A DNA stretch of 64,000 nucleotides from Streptomyces sp. CG4 (GCF_041080655.1 NZ_CP163526.1:224382-288381); one strand, 5' to 3'. Positions 23,414 to 31,911 are shown, numbered from the stretch's first letter. Made by a program: numbers and translations. The notes: generated by a model from the letters alone, not told the origin.

Positions 23414-24046
23414 TCAGGCCGTGACGCGGGACTTGGCGAACTCGACCCGCTTGGCGGCGGAGGGGACCGCGATGGCCGGCAGCAGGCAGCGCCACATCTC
23501 CTCGATGCGATGCGGCAGGTCGTCGCGGCCGGGCCCCGACTCCGCGAACGCGTGCAACTGGGCGCCCGTGCTGGCATTGACGACGAGCCGGGCCACGGCA
23601 TCGACGTCGACCGCCGCGCGGATCTCACGCTTGCGCTGCGCCGCCTGCAGTGCCTCGGCGAGGATCGCGGTCCACTGCCGGTGGGAGTTCTCCCCCGGCA
23701 CCATGAAGGCGTCCTGCTCCGCGACCAGCCGGGCGCCGGCCACCAGCATGGGGTCCCGCAGCAGGCCGTAGGCCCAGCCGAGGGTGATGTCCACAGCCCG
23801 CTGGAGGCCGTCGGAGCTGCCTGACGACGGCACGAAGGAGGGCTGCATGCGGACGATCTCCCGGGCCACCGCCTCCTTGTTCTCGAAGTGGAAGTACAGC
23901 GCCCCGAGCGTCAGCCCGGCACGGTTGGCGATCTTGTTCACGCTGGCCCCGGCGAAACCGGACTCGCCGAAGATCTCGGCTGCCGCCTGGAGTAGCGCGG
24001 CCCTCGTCCGCTGGGACCGCTCCTGCTTCGGTGTCCGCTCGGCCAC
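23414..24046 (-). CDS. ScbR/ArpA-type gamma-butyrolactone receptor (TetR family)
   Basis: 210-residue TetR repressor. The HTH is NKIANRAGLTLGALYFHFENKE, read as NKIANRAGL plus LGALYFHFENKE, and the ligand domain has the receptor-like AGARLVAEQDAF, GENSHRQW and C-terminal LPAIAVPSAA. These match ScbR/ArpA receptors in order and spacing. The GTG at 24046 follows AAGGAG with a 7-nt spacer; an upstream start would read through the promoter region. It is divergent from the AfsA-type gene at 24190, the classic scbR/scbA arrangement. It probably represses its own promoter and that of the synthase until butyrolactone binds. Confidence 0.9.
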   Translation of the reverse strand: MAERTPKQERSQRTRAALLQAAAEIFGESGFAGASVNKIANRAGLTLGALYFHFENKEAVAREIVRMQPSFVPSSGSSDGLQRAVDITLGWAYGLLRDPMLVAGARLVAEQDAFMVPGENSHRQWTAILAEALQAAQRKREIRAAVDVDAVARLVVNASTGAQLHAFAESGPGRDDLPHRIEEMWRCLLPAIAVPSAAKRVEFAKSRVTA

Positions 24047-24189
24047 GTCCAGCTCCTTCCGGTCTCCCTCGACAAAAAAAATTGCTTTCTCTATCTTATG
24101 ACGAGAGGCACCACCCGGCACCCCGAACGCGGTCATCCCACAGCGGAGTTCAGCAGTCCATCACGGTGTTCACAGGGGGAGAGACTCGT
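24047..24189. promoter_or_regulatory. Divergent receptor/synthase promoter with candidate ARE
   Basis: 143 bp between the receptor and AfsA-type genes. The patch 24071-24101 (ACAAAAAAAATTGCTTTCTC, then TATCTTATGA) is the only AT-rich segment and probably contains the promoters; ArpA-type receptors bind such sites in this arrangement (AREs). The match to a published ARE consensus is loose. GGGGGAGAG is the ribosome site of the synthase gene. Confidence 0.5.
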
Positions 24190-25119
24190 ATGTCCGTCAG
24201 CATCGCTGCAACCACCGCCGCCGCCCAGGCCGATGAGAGCGCCATCATAGGTTCCATCCGCAAGTCAGAGACCGCCGAAGCGCTGGTCGCCGACTGGCGT
24301 CCGAGCACCGACAGCGAACAGTACGTCACCGTGCACTGGCCTGCGGCCCACGGCTTCTACGCCCTGCCCGACGGAACGTACAGCCCGTTGCTGTTCGGCG
24401 AGAGCGTGCGCCAGGCCGCGCTCGTCCTCACCCACACCGTCTTCGACATACCGCTCAGCCACCGGATGAGCTGGCAATACCTGAGGAGCACCAGCGACCC
24501 CGCGGCCCTGCACCGCACCGGAGGCGACAGCACGGTCGAACTGCGGATGCGGCACACCCACGTCAAGCGCCGGGCAGGCGGAACCATCCACCTGACCACA
24601 CAGGTCACGGCCGTGCGCGAAGGCCGCGACCTCGGCACCGCGGAGCTTCGCTACTCCGCCTATCCGCCCGCCATCTACGACCGGCTGCGCGGCAGCCACG
24701 CCGACGCCCAGCAGGTCTTCGACCACGCCCTGCCGCTCTCCCCCGCCCTGCCGCCCGCCGCCGTCGGCCGCGTCACGGAACGGGACGTCGTGCTGTCGGC
24801 CGGGAGGCCGCCCCACCACTGGCGGCTGCGCGCGGACACCACGCACCGCGTCCTCTTCGACCACGCCCACGACCACATCCCCGGCATGGTGCTCCTGGAG
24901 GCCGCGAGTCAGGCGGCACACGCCTGCGCCGCGCCACGCCGGGTCGTGCCCTTCGACTTCGAGGCCACCTTCTTCCGGTACGTCGAGCTCGATCAGCCCT
25001 GCTGGATCACCGCCACGCCCCTCGACTGCGGCGACGGCGGGCACGGGCGCATCCGGGTCGACGGCTACCAGGGCGACGCGCCGGCGTTCTCCGTCACGAC
25101 CGAGTCTGCAGCGGTCTGA
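24190..25119 (+). CDS. afsA: AfsA-family gamma-butyrolactone synthase
   Basis: 309-residue AfsA/ScbA protein with two hot-dog-like A-factor repeats. The first contains SVRQAALVLTHTVFDIPLSH, the second VLFDHAHDHIPGMVLLEAAS. It condenses a beta-ketoacyl-ACP chain with dihydroxyacetone phosphate, the first step of gamma-butyrolactone autoregulator synthesis. ATG at 24190 is preceded by GGGGGAGAG; the longer reading from 24031 would cross the divergent promoter. A strong hairpin follows at 25157-25187, so it is probably monocistronic. With the receptor at 23414 it makes a local quorum-type circuit. Confidence 0.93.
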   Translation: MSVSIAATTAAAQADESAIIGSIRKSETAEALVADWRPSTDSEQYVTVHWPAAHGFYALPDGTYSPLLFGESVRQAALVLTHTVFDIPLSHRMSWQYLRSTSDPAALHRTGGDSTVELRMRHTHVKRRAGGTIHLTTQVTAVREGRDLGTAELRYSAYPPAIYDRLRGSHADAQQVFDHALPLSPALPPAAVGRVTERDVVLSAGRPPHHWRLRADTTHRVLFDHAHDHIPGMVLLEAASQAAHACAAPRRVVPFDFEATFFRYVELDQPCWITATPLDCGDGGHGRIRVDGYQGDAPAFSVTTESAAV

Positions 25120-25156
25120 GCCGCACGGCACCAAGGAGCCCGTACCGGTCCGCCAG

Positions 25157-25187
25157 GAACCCCGTCCCCGGGTGCGGGGCGGGGTTC
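25157..25187 (+). terminator. Hairpin downstream of the AfsA-type gene
   Basis: GAACCCCG at 25157-25164 pairs with CGGGGTTC at 25180-25187, with further CCCC/GGGG pairing inside. It lies 37 bp after the stop codon and before a convergent XRE gene, as expected for a terminator. Confidence 0.7.
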
Positions 25188-25253
25188 TCCGTCTCCCGGG
25201 GGATCGCCGTCAGGGACCGGCCGGTTCCATCCCGCGGGCACTCCGCGCTCCGG

Positions 25254-26168
25254 TCAGGTCTGCGAACCGCCGGGGCCGGCGCCGTGGTGCACCTCCTCCT
25301 CCCGGCCGGGCCCGGGCCCGTCGCCGACCGTCATCCCCTCGCGGCCGATCACCGCGAGCAGTTCCAGGGCGCTCTGCGGGGAACTGCCCTCAGGGGCGGT
25401 GTAGGTGATCAGATGCTGGTCAGGGCCGTCGGACAGCTGCAGCGCCTCGTAGTCCAGGTCCAGCCGCCCCACCAGCGGACGGTTGAAGCCCTTACGGCCG
25501 CTGCCGCGGTCCTGCACGTCGTGCTGCGCCCACCAGGTACGCAACTCCTCGCTCCTGACCGAGAGTTCACCGACCAGGGCGGCGATCGCGGGATCATCCG
25601 GACAGCGTCCGGCGGACAACCGCAGGAAGGCGATGCCCTGCCGGGCGGCGGTCTCCCAGCCGACGTACAGCAAGCGCGCGGCCGGCGAACAGAAGGCGTG
25701 CCACAGCAGGTTGCGCCGGGACCGGGGCAGGGCGGCGCAGTCCTCGGCCATGAGAGCCGCGGCCATGCTGTTCCAGGCCAGCACGTCCATGCGCCGGCCG
25801 ATGACGAGTGCCGGGGTGGTGGGGTCCCTCAGCTCCAGCAGACGTCGCATGCTCTGCCTGACCTTCCCGGTCGGCGCGGAACGCCGCGGGGTCGTCTCCG
25901 CGCGGGCCAGGACGTACAGATGCTCGCGCTCGTCCGGGGTGAGGCGCAGCACGCGGGCGACGGCGTCGAGGACCGCAGCCGACGGCCGGCCCGCCTGTCC
26001 CTGTTCCAGCCGGATGCAGTAGTCGACGCTGATCCCGGCCAGCTGGGCGATCTCCGCCCGCCGCAGCCCTGGAGAGCGGCGACGGCCGACCGGTAAGCCG
26101 TATTCCTCCGGCGACATGCGGTCCCGCCGGGTGCGCAGGAAGGGGGACAGTTCACTTCGCTGGTCCAT
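25254..26168 (-). CDS. XRE-family regulator with MmyB-like ligand-binding domain
   Basis: 304 residues. The N-terminal XRE HTH (about 25-90) contains PGLRRAEIAQLAGISVDYC and IRLEQGQAGRPS; the C-terminal ~180 residues, with MDVLAWNSMAAALM and an aromatic-rich pocket, match the MmyB-like PAS-type domain. Many Streptomyces carry such regulators beside the gene they control, often an SDR or oxidoreductase. ATG at 26168 (MDQRSELSPFLR) is the usual family start; further upstream reading is not conserved-looking. It is convergent with the AfsA-type gene across a terminator. Confidence 0.88.
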   Translation of the reverse strand: MDQRSELSPFLRTRRDRMSPEEYGLPVGRRRSPGLRRAEIAQLAGISVDYCIRLEQGQAGRPSAAVLDAVARVLRLTPDEREHLYVLARAETTPRRSAPTGKVRQSMRRLLELRDPTTPALVIGRRMDVLAWNSMAAALMAEDCAALPRSRRNLLWHAFCSPAARLLYVGWETAARQGIAFLRLSAGRCPDDPAIAALVGELSVRSEELRTWWAQHDVQDRGSGRKGFNRPLVGRLDLDYEALQLSDGPDQHLITYTAPEGSSPQSALELLAVIGREGMTVGDGPGPGREEEVHHGAGPGGSQT

Positions 26169-26374
26169 GAGGTCCAGGAGGGCGGACAGTCTCCCCCCGC
26201 CCGGTCTCCCGGGCAGCACACCATGCGGGCTCTACGAGTACCAGGTCCGCCGGTACCAGCAACGCGAACCCTGCCTCTACTTCGGCACGTTGCGAAGAAG
26301 GTCGCCGGATCGCCTGCGCGGCTGCCCCTGCCGCCGCACACCGGCCTTGATCGCAGCAGTCCCCCGAAGGCACC

Positions 26375-26580
26375 GGCATCCCGCAGCCCGGCGACGACGA
26401 GCCGCTGTGGAGCGGGGTGGCCGAGATCTGGCTGAGGAACGAGGAGGAGCAGCTGGCCTCTCTGCAGACCCCGGAGTTCCTTGAGGGTGCCCGTCTCGAC
26501 GAGCCCCGCTGAGCCGCCTTCTGGCGCGCCGTCGTCCTCGACACCGACATCGGCATCGACATCGAGGTGTGTCAAGTTAA
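26375..26580 (+). pseudogene. Decayed fragment of an EthD-like gene
   Basis: Reads GIPQPGDDEPLWSGVAEIWL, then EEQLASLQTPEFLEGARLDE, then a TGA (26510-26512) where the intact gene has Asn-Trp, then AAFWRAVVLDT. This is a clear relative of residues ~55-110 of the protein at 12059-12763 (EEQLASLQTEEFLQGARLDE, AAFWQTIVVDT). The 5' part is unrecognisable and the 3' part is lost next to an ISL3 remnant. It is a relic of a second copy. Confidence 0.8.
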
Positions 26581-26618
26581 CGGCCCTGTCTCACATTCGG
26601 TGGTGACGGAGCGTGCCT

Positions 26619-26891
26619 CTATCTGAGGAGGATGCGGTGGCGAAGAAGGCTGAAGCCTGCTCGACCGTGCATCTGGCGCGCGATCCGCTTGGTCTTGGTG
26701 TTGACCCCCTCGGTCGGGCCGTTGCTGTACGGAAGCGTGAGCCCGGCGATCACGGCGTCGCGGTCTCGGTCTAGGCCGCGCGTGAAGGCGTGCAGATGGG
26801 GCAGGTCGGCTGCGCGGACCTGGGCGATCCAGCGCGAGAGCCCGTCGGCATTTCCTGCGCGAGGCGTCAGGAGTTCGGCGAAGTCCCGGCT
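26619..26891 (-). pseudogene. ISL3-family transposase, C-terminal remnant
   Basis: About 90 residues, beginning near RDFAELLTPRAGNADGLSRW and including LTLPYSNGPTEGVNTKTKRI and RQMHGRAGFSLLRHRILL, the conserved end of ISL3 transposases. The N-terminal three quarters are missing; at 26891 the sequence switches to an unrelated gene fragment. A possible element end, GGCCCTGTCTCACATTCGG, follows the stop codon at about 26582-26600. Confidence 0.85.
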
Positions 26892-27249
26892 GCGGGCCGC
26901 AGACCTGCTGGACTTCTCCCGCGGAGCGGTCGACCGCCTGGTCGCCAGGGACCGCGAGACCGCCCTGGAATTGCTGCAGCGGGCCTTGCCGGGAGCGGAT
27001 CCCACCGATCTCCGGGTGGAACGGCTGCGGGTGATCTGGGCCCGTGCCCTGCTCCACCAAGGCCGGGCGGAGGAATGTGCGCGGGTCGCGACCCAGGCCC
27101 TCGCCCAGACACGCGATCCGCACCTGCGCACGCAGCTCCGGTGGATCCTGGTGCGTCACGCCCGTACCCGGGACCGTCCCGACGCCATGCACGCAGGTCA
27201 GGCCGTGATCGGTCTTGCGGAGGACGCCGCGCCGCTGCTCCCCTGGTGA
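26890..27249 (+). pseudogene. Fragment of a large ATPase/TPR-type (LuxR-like) regulator
   Basis: About 120 residues (LRAADLLDFSRGAVDRLVAR, ALELLQRALPGADPTDLRVE, ARALLHQGRAEECARVATQA) with the alternating helices of the TPR region of LuxR-type ATPase regulators. The 5' end is cut by the ISL3 remnant and no HTH follows before the stop codon. The family assignment is tentative. Confidence 0.45.
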
Positions 27250-27450
27250 TCCCCTGTTCCCCCGGCGGATACGCGGAGGTGGGGAGCGTGTTCCTCAAGT
27301 TTCGCGGGCTGACTTGCCTGGGGTGGGGCCTGCCGGGTAGCGGATGGCGGCGCCGGACCTTGGGCGCGGGTCTGGCCTTCACCTGCCGTGGTGAGGGCTC
27401 GAACCGGTACGGTGGTGATCGAACAGCCACCGATGAGGAGGTGGGCAGCT

Positions 27451-28023
27451 GTGACCCTTCCCGTGCTGCACCCGCGCCCCGGAAACCTGCGCGAGGTCGC
27501 CGAACGCATCGAAGCCTCTACCGGGCTACGGGTCGAGATCATCGGAGGCAGCCTCGTGATGTCCCCCACCCCACGCGGCAAGCACGCCGGCACCATCCGG
27601 CGCCTGCGGGTGCAGATCGAGCCCCGGCTGCCCGGGGGCCTGGCGCCGTACGAGATGTCCTCGGTCGCCATGCCGGAGGACCCGGACGACTACGCCACAC
27701 CCGATCTGACGGTCCTGCCCGTGGAGTGGGACGAGGACGATTCCTGGCTGGCCGACCCTGGTGATGTCGCCCTCGCTGTCGAGGTGATCTCCCAGTCGGA
27801 GAAGGCGAAGGACATCACCGACAAGAACGGCTGGTACGCCCGAGCCGGGGTCGCCGTCCTGCTTGTCCTGGACCCTCGTACCGGTCGCTGGACTCTGCAT
27901 ACCCGTCCCAAGGGCGGAGAGTACTGCGGTCAGGTCCATGGAGAGTACGGAGAGGCGGTCGAACTGCCCGCCCCTCTGCCGTCCCCGCTCGACACTGGCG
28001 TCCTGCCCCGCTACGGAACCTGA
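27451..28023 (+). CDS. Uma2-family (DUF820) PD-(D/E)xK nuclease-fold protein
   Basis: 190 residues. The Uma2 core is recognisable: an early Glu in RVEIIGGSLVMSPTP, DDYATPDLTVLP with the active-site Asp, and ALAVEVISQSEKAKD with the Glu-x-Val pattern, followed by KNGWYARAGVAVLLVLDP. Uma2 proteins have a restriction-endonuclease-like fold; they are abundant in Streptomyces and have no settled role. GTG at 27451 has AGGAGG at about 9 nt. It stands alone between remnants. Confidence 0.88.
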   Translation: MTLPVLHPRPGNLREVAERIEASTGLRVEIIGGSLVMSPTPRGKHAGTIRRLRVQIEPRLPGGLAPYEMSSVAMPEDPDDYATPDLTVLPVEWDEDDSWLADPGDVALAVEVISQSEKAKDITDKNGWYARAGVAVLLVLDPRTGRWTLHTRPKGGEYCGQVHGEYGEAVELPAPLPSPLDTGVLPRYGT

Positions 28024-28233
28024 GCCTGACGTCGGGGTAAGCGGGAAGTGCGCCCCGGGTGTCAGATTGACGCGGAGGCGACCGGCGAAGCGTGCCTCCG
28101 GCACATCAGAGACCCGGCCCGGTCCCGGGGGTCCCTTGGGCCGGACCGGGCGCATGCCTGAGGTCCACGCATCCGCGCTGCCTGCCGGTGCTGCAGTGCA
28201 CCGCCCATTGGCCTGGTGCAGCGGCTCAGGCGG

Positions 28234-28553
28234 TCACCCCAAGGCGAAGTAGGCAAGGCTGCCCAGGCCCGCCAGGGTGCAGTAGACGGCGAACGGGATG
28301 AGGGTGCGGTTCTCGAAGTAGCGGACCAGGAAGCGGACCGCGAGGTAGGCAGCGATGAAGGCGGCGATGCTGCCCACGAGGAGTGGGCCGCGCAGTCCGT
28401 TGCCGGCGAGGCCGAGGAGCCGGGGGGAGCTTGAGGAGGGCAGCGCCCCCGATGGCCGGGGTGGCCAGGAGGAAGGTGAAGCGGGCGGAGTCCTCGTGGT
28501 TGAGGCCGCGGAAGCGCGCCGTCAGGACGTGCGGTGCGGCCCGCCCGCGTGGG
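28234..28553 (-). pseudogene. uppP: Undecaprenyl-diphosphatase (UppP/BacA) C-terminal remnant
   Basis: Reads LTARFRGLNHEDSARFTFLL, ATPAIGGAALLKLP and, after a one-base frame change in a CCCCCC run, RLLGLAGNGLRGPLLVGSIA and AYLAVRFLVRYFENRTLIPF. These are the central and last membrane segments of UppP. The N-terminal half is absent; the MFS gene runs into the remnant in another frame. It is non-functional. Confidence 0.8.
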
Positions 28554-29901
28554 CGGTGGCGCCCCGGCGGCGGGTGGCCCGGTGCTGGCCGCTGGCCCCG
28601 CGCTGCCTGCGGTGCCGACCGCGCACCCGGCGGCGGGTGGCATTACGGCTGGTCGCTGCGGCGGCGGCCATGGCGCCGACCGACAGCATGACGGAGAAGC
28701 CGATCATTGCGGGCTGCAACTTGATGTGCTGGATGACCATGCTGAACGCGATGGAGGGCGCGCCCATGCCGATATAGGAGATGACGAAGAACATCGCCAG
28801 CACACCGGCGCGGGACGTCGGGGCGGCGGCCATCGCAACCTGGCTGACCGCGCCCTTGAACAGCAGGCCCGCGCCCGCGCCCGCGATCCCGGCCGCGACC
28901 AGGAACAGCGTCAGCGTCGGGTGGTAGAGGGAGACTGCGGTCAGCGCCATTCCGCCCGGGAAGAGCACCACGCCGAGCTTCATCAGCCGGACCAACGGCA
29001 GAGTGCCCAGCGCCAGTTGGGAAATGGCGGAGGCGGCGAACATGGTGAACGGCGCGATGCCTGCGATGGCGTGCGAGGTGATGTGCAACTGGCCGCGGAT
29101 GATGATCGCGCCGAGTGAGGAGAACAGGCCGAGCGCCGCGAAGGCGAAGCCCCCCACCACGGAGGCGGCGGTGAACGCCGGGCCGGCACCGGGCCGCAGC
29201 GCGAACCGGACCGGCTGCTGCTGCGCGGGCAGTTCCAGGTCGACGGTCTCCGGGGTGCTCAGCACCAGGACCAGGAAGACCAGCATGGCGATGGCCCACA
29301 GCGCGTACGGGGTGATCAGCGGCGCCGGCGCCCATTCGGCCAACAGACCGGCCGCCAGGGGACCGAGCGCCAGACCGCCGAGGTTCGCAGCGGCGGCCAC
29401 CAAGCCGGGTACCGGTGAACCCTCACGGTCCGGATGCGCCTCGTGGTAGAGGTCGGCCAGATACGTGGTGGCCGTGGAGGCCATCAGGCCCACCGCCACA
29501 CCGGTCAGTGTGCGGCCGACGAGCAGGCCGGGCAGCGCGGGCCAGGCGAGCAGGATCAGCGACGCGAGGGTGGCCACCAGCAGGGCGGGCACCACGATGC
29601 GGCGTCTGCCGAAACGATCCGACAGATGCCCCAGGGTCAGGAAGCTCGCCGCCGCACCGACCACCATCACCGCGAACGCCACCGTGACGATGGTCGGGCC
29701 GAAGTGATCGCGTGCCTGGTACAGCGGCCACAGCGGAGTGGGCAGGGTACCGAAGGCCATCAGCGCCATGAACGCCATCGCCACGAACCAGAACCCGGTG
29801 CCGTGCGACGCCCGGGCGGCTCGCGGCGGCTTCATGGCCGGAGCACCGCTGTCCGCAGTGGCTGGCTCGTACTGGTAGGTCCCTGGTTCGGTCGTGGTCA
29901 C
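28522..29901 (-). CDS. MFS transporter (12-TM-type, drug efflux-like)
   Basis: 459 residues with about 12 hydrophobic segments, the first at FWFVAMAFMALMAFGTLPTP. The loop 2-3 signature is GHLSDRFGRRRIVV and motif C-like glycines occur in GRTLTGVAVGLMASTA. The last ~45 residues (RNATRRRVRGRHRRQRG onwards) are an Arg-rich tail that runs into the uppP remnant, so the native C-terminus has probably been replaced. GTG at 29901 with GGGAG upstream is preferred; 29940 and an ATG at 29835 are alternatives. Divergent from a LysR-type regulator that probably controls it. Confidence 0.88.
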   Translation of the reverse strand: MTTTEPGTYQYEPATADSGAPAMKPPRAARASHGTGFWFVAMAFMALMAFGTLPTPLWPLYQARDHFGPTIVTVAFAVMVVGAAASFLTLGHLSDRFGRRRIVVPALLVATLASLILLAWPALPGLLVGRTLTGVAVGLMASTATTYLADLYHEAHPDREGSPVPGLVAAAANLGGLALGPLAAGLLAEWAPAPLITPYALWAIAMLVFLVLVLSTPETVDLELPAQQQPVRFALRPGAGPAFTAASVVGGFAFAALGLFSSLGAIIIRGQLHITSHAIAGIAPFTMFAASAISQLALGTLPLVRLMKLGVVLFPGGMALTAVSLYHPTLTLFLVAAGIAGAGAGLLFKGAVSQVAMAAAPTSRAGVLAMFFVISYIGMGAPSIAFSMVIQHIKLQPAMIGFSVMLSVGAMAAAAATSRNATRRRVRGRHRRQRGASGQHRATRRRGATAHAGGPHRTS

Positions 29902-30021
29902 TTCTGTCGACTCCCGTTGTCTCCGTGACGGCCGTTGCACTGTTCGGGCCGTACATATGAGTCAACAGGCGTGTTCCCACTCCCTGTTTCAACTCAGGGG
30001 GATGGGGATCGCATATTTTCC

Positions 30022-30036
30022 ATCTCTGCCAGAGAT
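30022..30036. promoter_or_regulatory. LysR-type operator (T-N11-A palindrome)
   Basis: ATCTCTGCCAGAGAT is a perfect 6-bp inverted repeat around GCC and satisfies T-N11-A (T30023/A30035). It lies 9 bp before the lysR-type start codon in the region divergent from the MFS gene. Confidence 0.6.
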
Positions 30037-30045
30037 AATGGCGCG

Positions 30046-30951
30046 ATGGAGCTCCGTCACCTGCGCCACTTCGTGGCCCTCGCGGAAGAACGCAACTTCA
30101 CCCGGGCCGCCGCCCGTGAACTCATCGTCCAGTCCGGACTGTCCTCCTCCGTCCGGGCGTTGGAGAAGACACTGGGCACGGTGCTGTTCGTCCGCGGCAC
30201 TCGTCCGGTACGGCTCACCGTGGAGGGCGAGGCTCTGCTGCCCGCCGCCCGGCACGCGTTGGAGGCCGCGGAGGCGGCCCGTCAGGTGGTGCACGATGTA
30301 AAGGGCGTGCTGACCGGTCAGTTGCGCATCGGAGCGTTGCAGAACAGCCAGCACCTGGTGCCGTTGGCGAGCTGGCTGGCCGAATTCGCCCGTGCTCACC
30401 CGGGGGTGGACATCACGCTGCAGCAACTGGCCGCGCTGCCCATGCTCCAGATGGTCGCCGAGGGCGAACTCGACTGCGCCCTGGTCTCCGCGGTTCCCGG
30501 CCGCACCGCTGACCTGCGGGTCATCCCGCTGGCCGCTGAACCGCTGCTGCTGGCCTGTCGGTCCGACCATCCGCTCGCCGACGCGGAGTCGCTCACCCTG
30601 GACATGCTGGACGGCGAACGGTTCGTGGAGACCCGACCGGAGTGGGCCAACCGGATCCAGGTGGACGCTGCGTTCACCGCCGCCGGGCTCACCCGCCGGA
30701 TCACCTGTGAGGTCACCGAGTGGGCGATGGTCCTCGACCTGGTGTCGGCGGGCCTGGGCATCGCCTTCGTGCCCAAGGGAGTAGACCCCGGTGCCGAGCC
30801 CCGGTCAGCAGACGGTGGACTGCGGCTGATCTCGGTGACCGGTGTGCACCTGGAACGCCGCATCGACCTGGTGCTTCCCAAGGGACACGCGGCCAGTCCG
30901 GGCGCCCGCCGGTTCGCCGAACACATACGTCGAATGCGCACCGCGCGCTGA
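30046..30951 (+). CDS. LysR-family transcriptional regulator
   Basis: 301 residues. The N-terminal winged HTH is MELRHLRHFVALAEERNFTR, then GLSSSVRALEKTLGTVLFVR; the substrate-binding domain (about 90-295) has GQLRIGALQNSQHLVPLASW and the VLDLVSAGLGIAFVPKG strand-turn typical of LysR proteins. The divergent MFS transporter is the likely target. The palindrome at 30022-30036 sits at the usual autoregulatory position. Confidence 0.93.
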   Translation: MELRHLRHFVALAEERNFTRAAARELIVQSGLSSSVRALEKTLGTVLFVRGTRPVRLTVEGEALLPAARHALEAAEAARQVVHDVKGVLTGQLRIGALQNSQHLVPLASWLAEFARAHPGVDITLQQLAALPMLQMVAEGELDCALVSAVPGRTADLRVIPLAAEPLLLACRSDHPLADAESLTLDMLDGERFVETRPEWANRIQVDAAFTAAGLTRRITCEVTEWAMVLDLVSAGLGIAFVPKGVDPGAEPRSADGGLRLISVTGVHLERRIDLVLPKGHAASPGARRFAEHIRRMRTAR

Positions 30952-31198
30952 CCGCGGCTGACCAAGCTGACCGTGCTGACCCCCGCTGACTCTTCAGTTC
31001 CCGACGTTCCGCCGCGTTCCATGGAGCGCACACGTTCACCACTGTGTCTCCGTTCCTCCGGGTCGCCGCGCGACCGGAATCGTCGTGAGCCCGCCCCTGC
31101 CGCTTTCCGGCGTTGGCCCCTTCCTGCCGGGCGGGCGTGAATCAGGGGGATCAGAAAATGAACAAGAATTACGTGGTGCCTGGGGCAAGCGGGGCAGT

Positions 31199-31420
31199 GT
31201 GCTGGCGGCACCCGAGATACCCGTACTGACCGAACTCGTCGAGGGCGGAGAGCCGTTGTCGATGGGATCGTGGCGGGACCGTTTCGAGCGCTCCTTCGCC
31301 GATCTGGTGGGCAGCCGGCACGCCATCTCAGTAACCAGCGGAACCGTCGCACTGGAATTGGCGATCGAAACGCTGGACCTGGCGGCGGGCGATGAATTGA
31401 TCGCCACCCCGCAGACCTTA
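31199..31420 (+). pseudogene. DegT/DnrJ/EryC1 aminotransferase, N-terminal remnant
   Basis: About 74 residues, VLAAPEIPVLTELVEGGEPL, RDRFERSFADLVGSRHAIS, VTSGTVALELAIETL and GDELIATPQT, match the start of PLP-dependent sugar aminotransferases. It stops just before the cofactor-binding core, then passes into a hairpin terminator. It may be a relic of a deoxysugar or aminosugar gene. It lacks the Schiff-base Lys and cannot be active. Confidence 0.8.
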
Positions 31421-31431
31421 AACGAAAAACA

Positions 31432-31475
31432 CCCTCGTGCCCGCCAGAGCACGAGGGGCATGTTTGTGTTTCTGT
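31432..31475. terminator. Strong hairpin followed by a T-rich stretch
   Basis: CCCTCGTGC (31432-31440) pairs perfectly with GCACGAGGG (31449-31457), followed on the plus strand by GGCATGTTTGTGTTTCTGTT. The minus strand also has an A/T-rich flank, so it may serve the leftward gene at 31546-31911. Confidence 0.8.
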
Positions 31476-31545
31476 TTCTATCACGCCATGACTGTGACTC
31501 TAATAATTCATTCTCTCACGCTGGGTGAAGCGCCGTGCGATGTCT

Positions 31546-31911
31546 TTATCCCCCGAGTTGCGCCCGGAAGCTTTCCGGGCAGTCGCCTGCCTCCTCGCCG
31601 ATGGCACTGGCGAAGAACGTGTCGGCGTCAGTGGCGTTGTTTCTCATGTCGGCGAGCCCCTCGCAGGTTTTGGCACGGTTCTGGCGGAACTCCTGAGCCT
31701 CCTCCTGTTCCCTCTGGTGCTGTTGTGCCGTCGTCTCGCACCGTCCCAGGTACCCACCGAACCCCGGATTGCAGGCGGCAGACGCGGCTGGCGCGGCGGT
31801 TACGGCATAGCCGGCCAGGCCGGCCATGAGAGCTGCGACGGCGCTGCCCCGGGCGACCACACGCCTGCTCCGATTGGGATGTCGACGCTTGTTTTGTCCG
31901 CGGAGATTCAT
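31546..31911 (-). CDS. Small secreted protein
   Basis: 121 residues: a basic N-terminus (MNLRGQNKRRHPNRSRR), a hydrophobic stretch GSAVAALMAGLAGYAVTAA and an AxA-like site (PAASAA) make a Sec or Tat-like signal peptide (note two Args). The mature part (~75 residues) has four Cys (CNPGFGGYLGRC, TCEGLADM, GDCPESF) and a Gln/Glu-rich helix. ATG has GAGAGGAG upstream. No family recognised. It ends about 70 bp before the hairpin at 31432-31475, its probable terminator. Confidence 0.75.
   Translation of the reverse strand: MNLRGQNKRRHPNRSRRVVARGSAVAALMAGLAGYAVTAAPAASAACNPGFGGYLGRCETTAQQHQREQEEAQEFRQNRAKTCEGLADMRNNATDADTFFASAIGEEAGDCPESFRAQLGG

Noticed and set aside
31158..31229. A 23-codon reading with a good ribosome site before the DegT remnant
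   Set aside because: Its ATG follows AGGGGG, but the peptide is short, overlaps the DegT frame and has no recognisable feature; possibly an old leader.
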